Shown piece by piece: positions 5,810-6,321 of a DNA stretch of 6,321 bases. The stretch's first letter is position 1; every line of letters begins with the position of its first letter. A model generated the notes under the pieces. The model saw only the letters and a list, made by a program, of their open reading frames with translations, did not search any database and had not been told where the DNA came from. Location of the stretch: contig JAHENP010000258.1 in the NCBI GenBank assembly GCA_018609965.1, forward strand, positions 1 to 6,321, in the 5' to 3' direction. The translations under genes and the position numbers were made by a program. The DNA is from Haloferacaceae archaeon. Lineage in GTDB: Archaea; Halobacteriota; Halobacteria; Halobacteriales; Haloferacaceae.

Positions 5810-6068
5810 TTCGACAGCACGTTTGATAGCGGCTTGGACAAGTTGGGCCTGTAGGTCCGTCTCCTCTCGAAGGTCGGCGTAGAGCGCGTCACGAACCTCT
5901 CGCTTGTTGGTCTTACACTCAGTGTAGGAGGTGTCGGACCAACAGTAGTCGGCAGTTTGGTTCGCGCAGTACAGGTATTGTTCGGCGGTTCGGTGGAGTG
6001 CGTCGCGTTGCTCGTCGAAAACAGCGAGTTTCACGACGGCGGTTCGACGCACACCCATAGTCTCAGAG

Positions 6069-6084
6069 AGTACCCGACGGTACT
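6069..6084 (-). promoter_or_regulatory. Inverted repeat and weak TATA region upstream of tnpB
   Basis: AGTACC (6069-6074) and GGTACT (6079-6084) form a 6-bp stem with loop CGAC, ending 10 bases before the tnpB ATG. On the tnpB strand, GTAAGTA at 6087-6081 falls about 23-29 bases upstream of the ATG and is the only candidate TATA-like box. No ribosome binding site is visible. The repeat could be a transposase- or regulator-binding site, or could simply fold in the leader. Confidence 0.35.
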
Positions 6085-6106
6085 TACAGCAGTGACAAGG
6101 AGAAAG

Positions 6107-6126
6107 CCCACCCCTTTAGGGGTGGG
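6107..6126 (-). repeat. Left-end hairpin of the tnpB element
   Basis: CCCACCCCT (6107-6115) pairs perfectly with AGGGGTGGG (6118-6126) around a TT loop, or an 8-bp stem with loop TTTA. It lies about 50 bases upstream of the tnpB start, where IS200/IS605 left-end hairpins sit. Its inner stem, ACCCC/GGGGT, matches the right-end hairpin. Confidence 0.6.
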
Positions 6127-6130
6127 ATGA

Positions 6131-6321
6131 ATCCGACAACGCGAAAACACATCCCTGTTTCTGCTAACAGAGACTTTATACCAATTGAGTCCGTGTGCAT
6201 GATTGGACTGAGGCGGTTCAGCCGCCCAACGAAACGGATAATATCAGATTCAGCCCAGGCTACGTTCGAAGAACCCCTTCGAACCACTTGCAATGGGTTC
6301 CGGACAGAAAGTAACTCTGAC
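6131..6321. other. Flanking DNA beyond the element; only weak open frames
   Basis: Two overlapping frames remain open to the window edge and neither is recognisable. On the plus strand, ATG at 6199 opens 41 codons (MIGLRRFSRPTKRIISDSAQ onward). A TTTATA box lies at 6175-6180, slightly too close for an ideal leaderless start. On the complement strand a frame runs from the edge to TAA at 6084, passing through the left-end hairpin. It could be the tail of a host gene that now ends inside the element. Two hairpins are present: GGCGG/CCGCC (6212-6216/6222-6226) and GTTCGAA/TTCGAAC (6264-6270/6278-6284). Base composition is less GC-rich than in the core genes. I make no firm gene call. Confidence 0.3.

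Larger units (their letters stand above)
4710..6058 (-). pseudogene. tnpB: tnpB (IS1341-type RNA-guided endonuclease), split by two palindromic inserts
   Basis: TnpB is an RNA-guided DNA nuclease of IS200/IS605 elements and the ancestor of Cas12. The gene begins at ATG 6058-6056. Residues 1-83 (to 5810) are followed by a 45-nt insert carrying an in-frame TAA (5776-5774). The same frame resumes as AVKACVERWKKG at 5764 and runs to GIDLGV (Asp200, RuvC-I, codon 5416-5414). There a 56-nt insert shifts the frame by two bases. The last part ([13 protein letters not shown] onward, from 5351) runs to TGA at 4712-4710. Without the inserts the gene is exactly 416 codons (415 residues), a normal size. 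It keeps Asp200, Glu283 (IAFEEL), Asp363 ([11 protein letters not shown]) and zinc cysteines 333, 338, 353 and 356. No other frameshift or stop is seen, so the damage looks recent. Unless it is rescued at the RNA or translation level, no active nuclease results. Confidence 0.9.
4583..6130 (-). mobile_element. tnpB-only IS200/IS605 (IS1341-type) element, interrupted
   Basis: The element reads on the complement strand. It holds an interrupted tnpB (6058 to 4710), a left-end hairpin (6107-6126) and a right-end hairpin (4601-4614). Both end hairpins contain an ACCCC/GGGGT stem, followed in the element's sense by GGGCTTTC (left) and GAGCCAAG (right), as expected of ends recognised by one TnpA transposase. 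There is no tnpA, so it depended on a transposase elsewhere. IS200/IS605 elements make no target duplication, so exact tips cannot be fixed by eye; the boundaries given are approximate to about 20 bases. It lies between the beta-helix gene's stop and uncharacterised flanking DNA. Confidence 0.75.

Noticed and set aside
6264..6284. tRNA-like T-arm (GTTCGAA/TTCGAAC)
   Set aside because: No acceptor stem, D arm or anticodon arm can be drawn around it on either strand; it is only a hairpin.

Overview
The window looks like a haloarchaeal chromosome (class Halobacteria). It is GC-rich, its proteins are loaded with Asp/Glu and Thr, its starts lack ribosome binding sites and have TATA-like boxes about 25-30 bases upstream (leaderless style), and it carries an archaeal-type Trm1. 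Two stretches depart from the GC-rich background: an AT-richer gene at 390-1052 and the flank beyond about 6127.

Layout. 1-301 (-): the first 100 codons of a DUF302-family protein, cut by the window edge. 390-1052 (+): an AT-rich gene, divergent from it, resembling the DUF3800 (RNase H-fold) group. 1331-2461 (+): trm1, the tRNA G26 dimethyltransferase, probably starting at an internal GTG. 2496-2999 (-): a VanZ-like membrane protein, convergent with trm1. 3133-4578 (+): a secreted or membrane-anchored right-handed beta-helix protein with a strict 24-residue Trp repeat, one C-terminal membrane segment and a further small domain. About 4583-6130 (-): a tnpB-only IS200/IS605 (IS1341-type) element. 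6131-6321: flanking DNA with only weakly supported open frames.

The host genes do not form one operon. Their orientations are -, +, +, -, +, so each probably has its own promoter; only the DUF302/DUF3800 and VanZ/beta-helix pairs share divergent intergenic regions.

The most unusual part is the tnpB element. Its reading frame is interrupted twice by compact double-hairpin inserts (5352-5407, 56 nt; 5765-5809, 45 nt). Both have the same architecture and a shared junction, but their stems have different sequences. Removing both gives an uninterrupted 415-residue TnpB that retains all three RuvC acidic residues and the four zinc-finger cysteines. A third double hairpin, closed by a 5-bp outer stem, lies just beyond the tnpB stop, where the guide RNA (omega RNA) scaffold of TnpB systems is expected. 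Left-end and right-end hairpins share an ACCCC/GGGGT stem and frame the element. The simplest reading is a decaying transposon invaded by tiny palindromic elements. The inserts are flanked by matching codons (GAA/GAA and GTT/GTC), so removal or bypass at the RNA level deserves one test.
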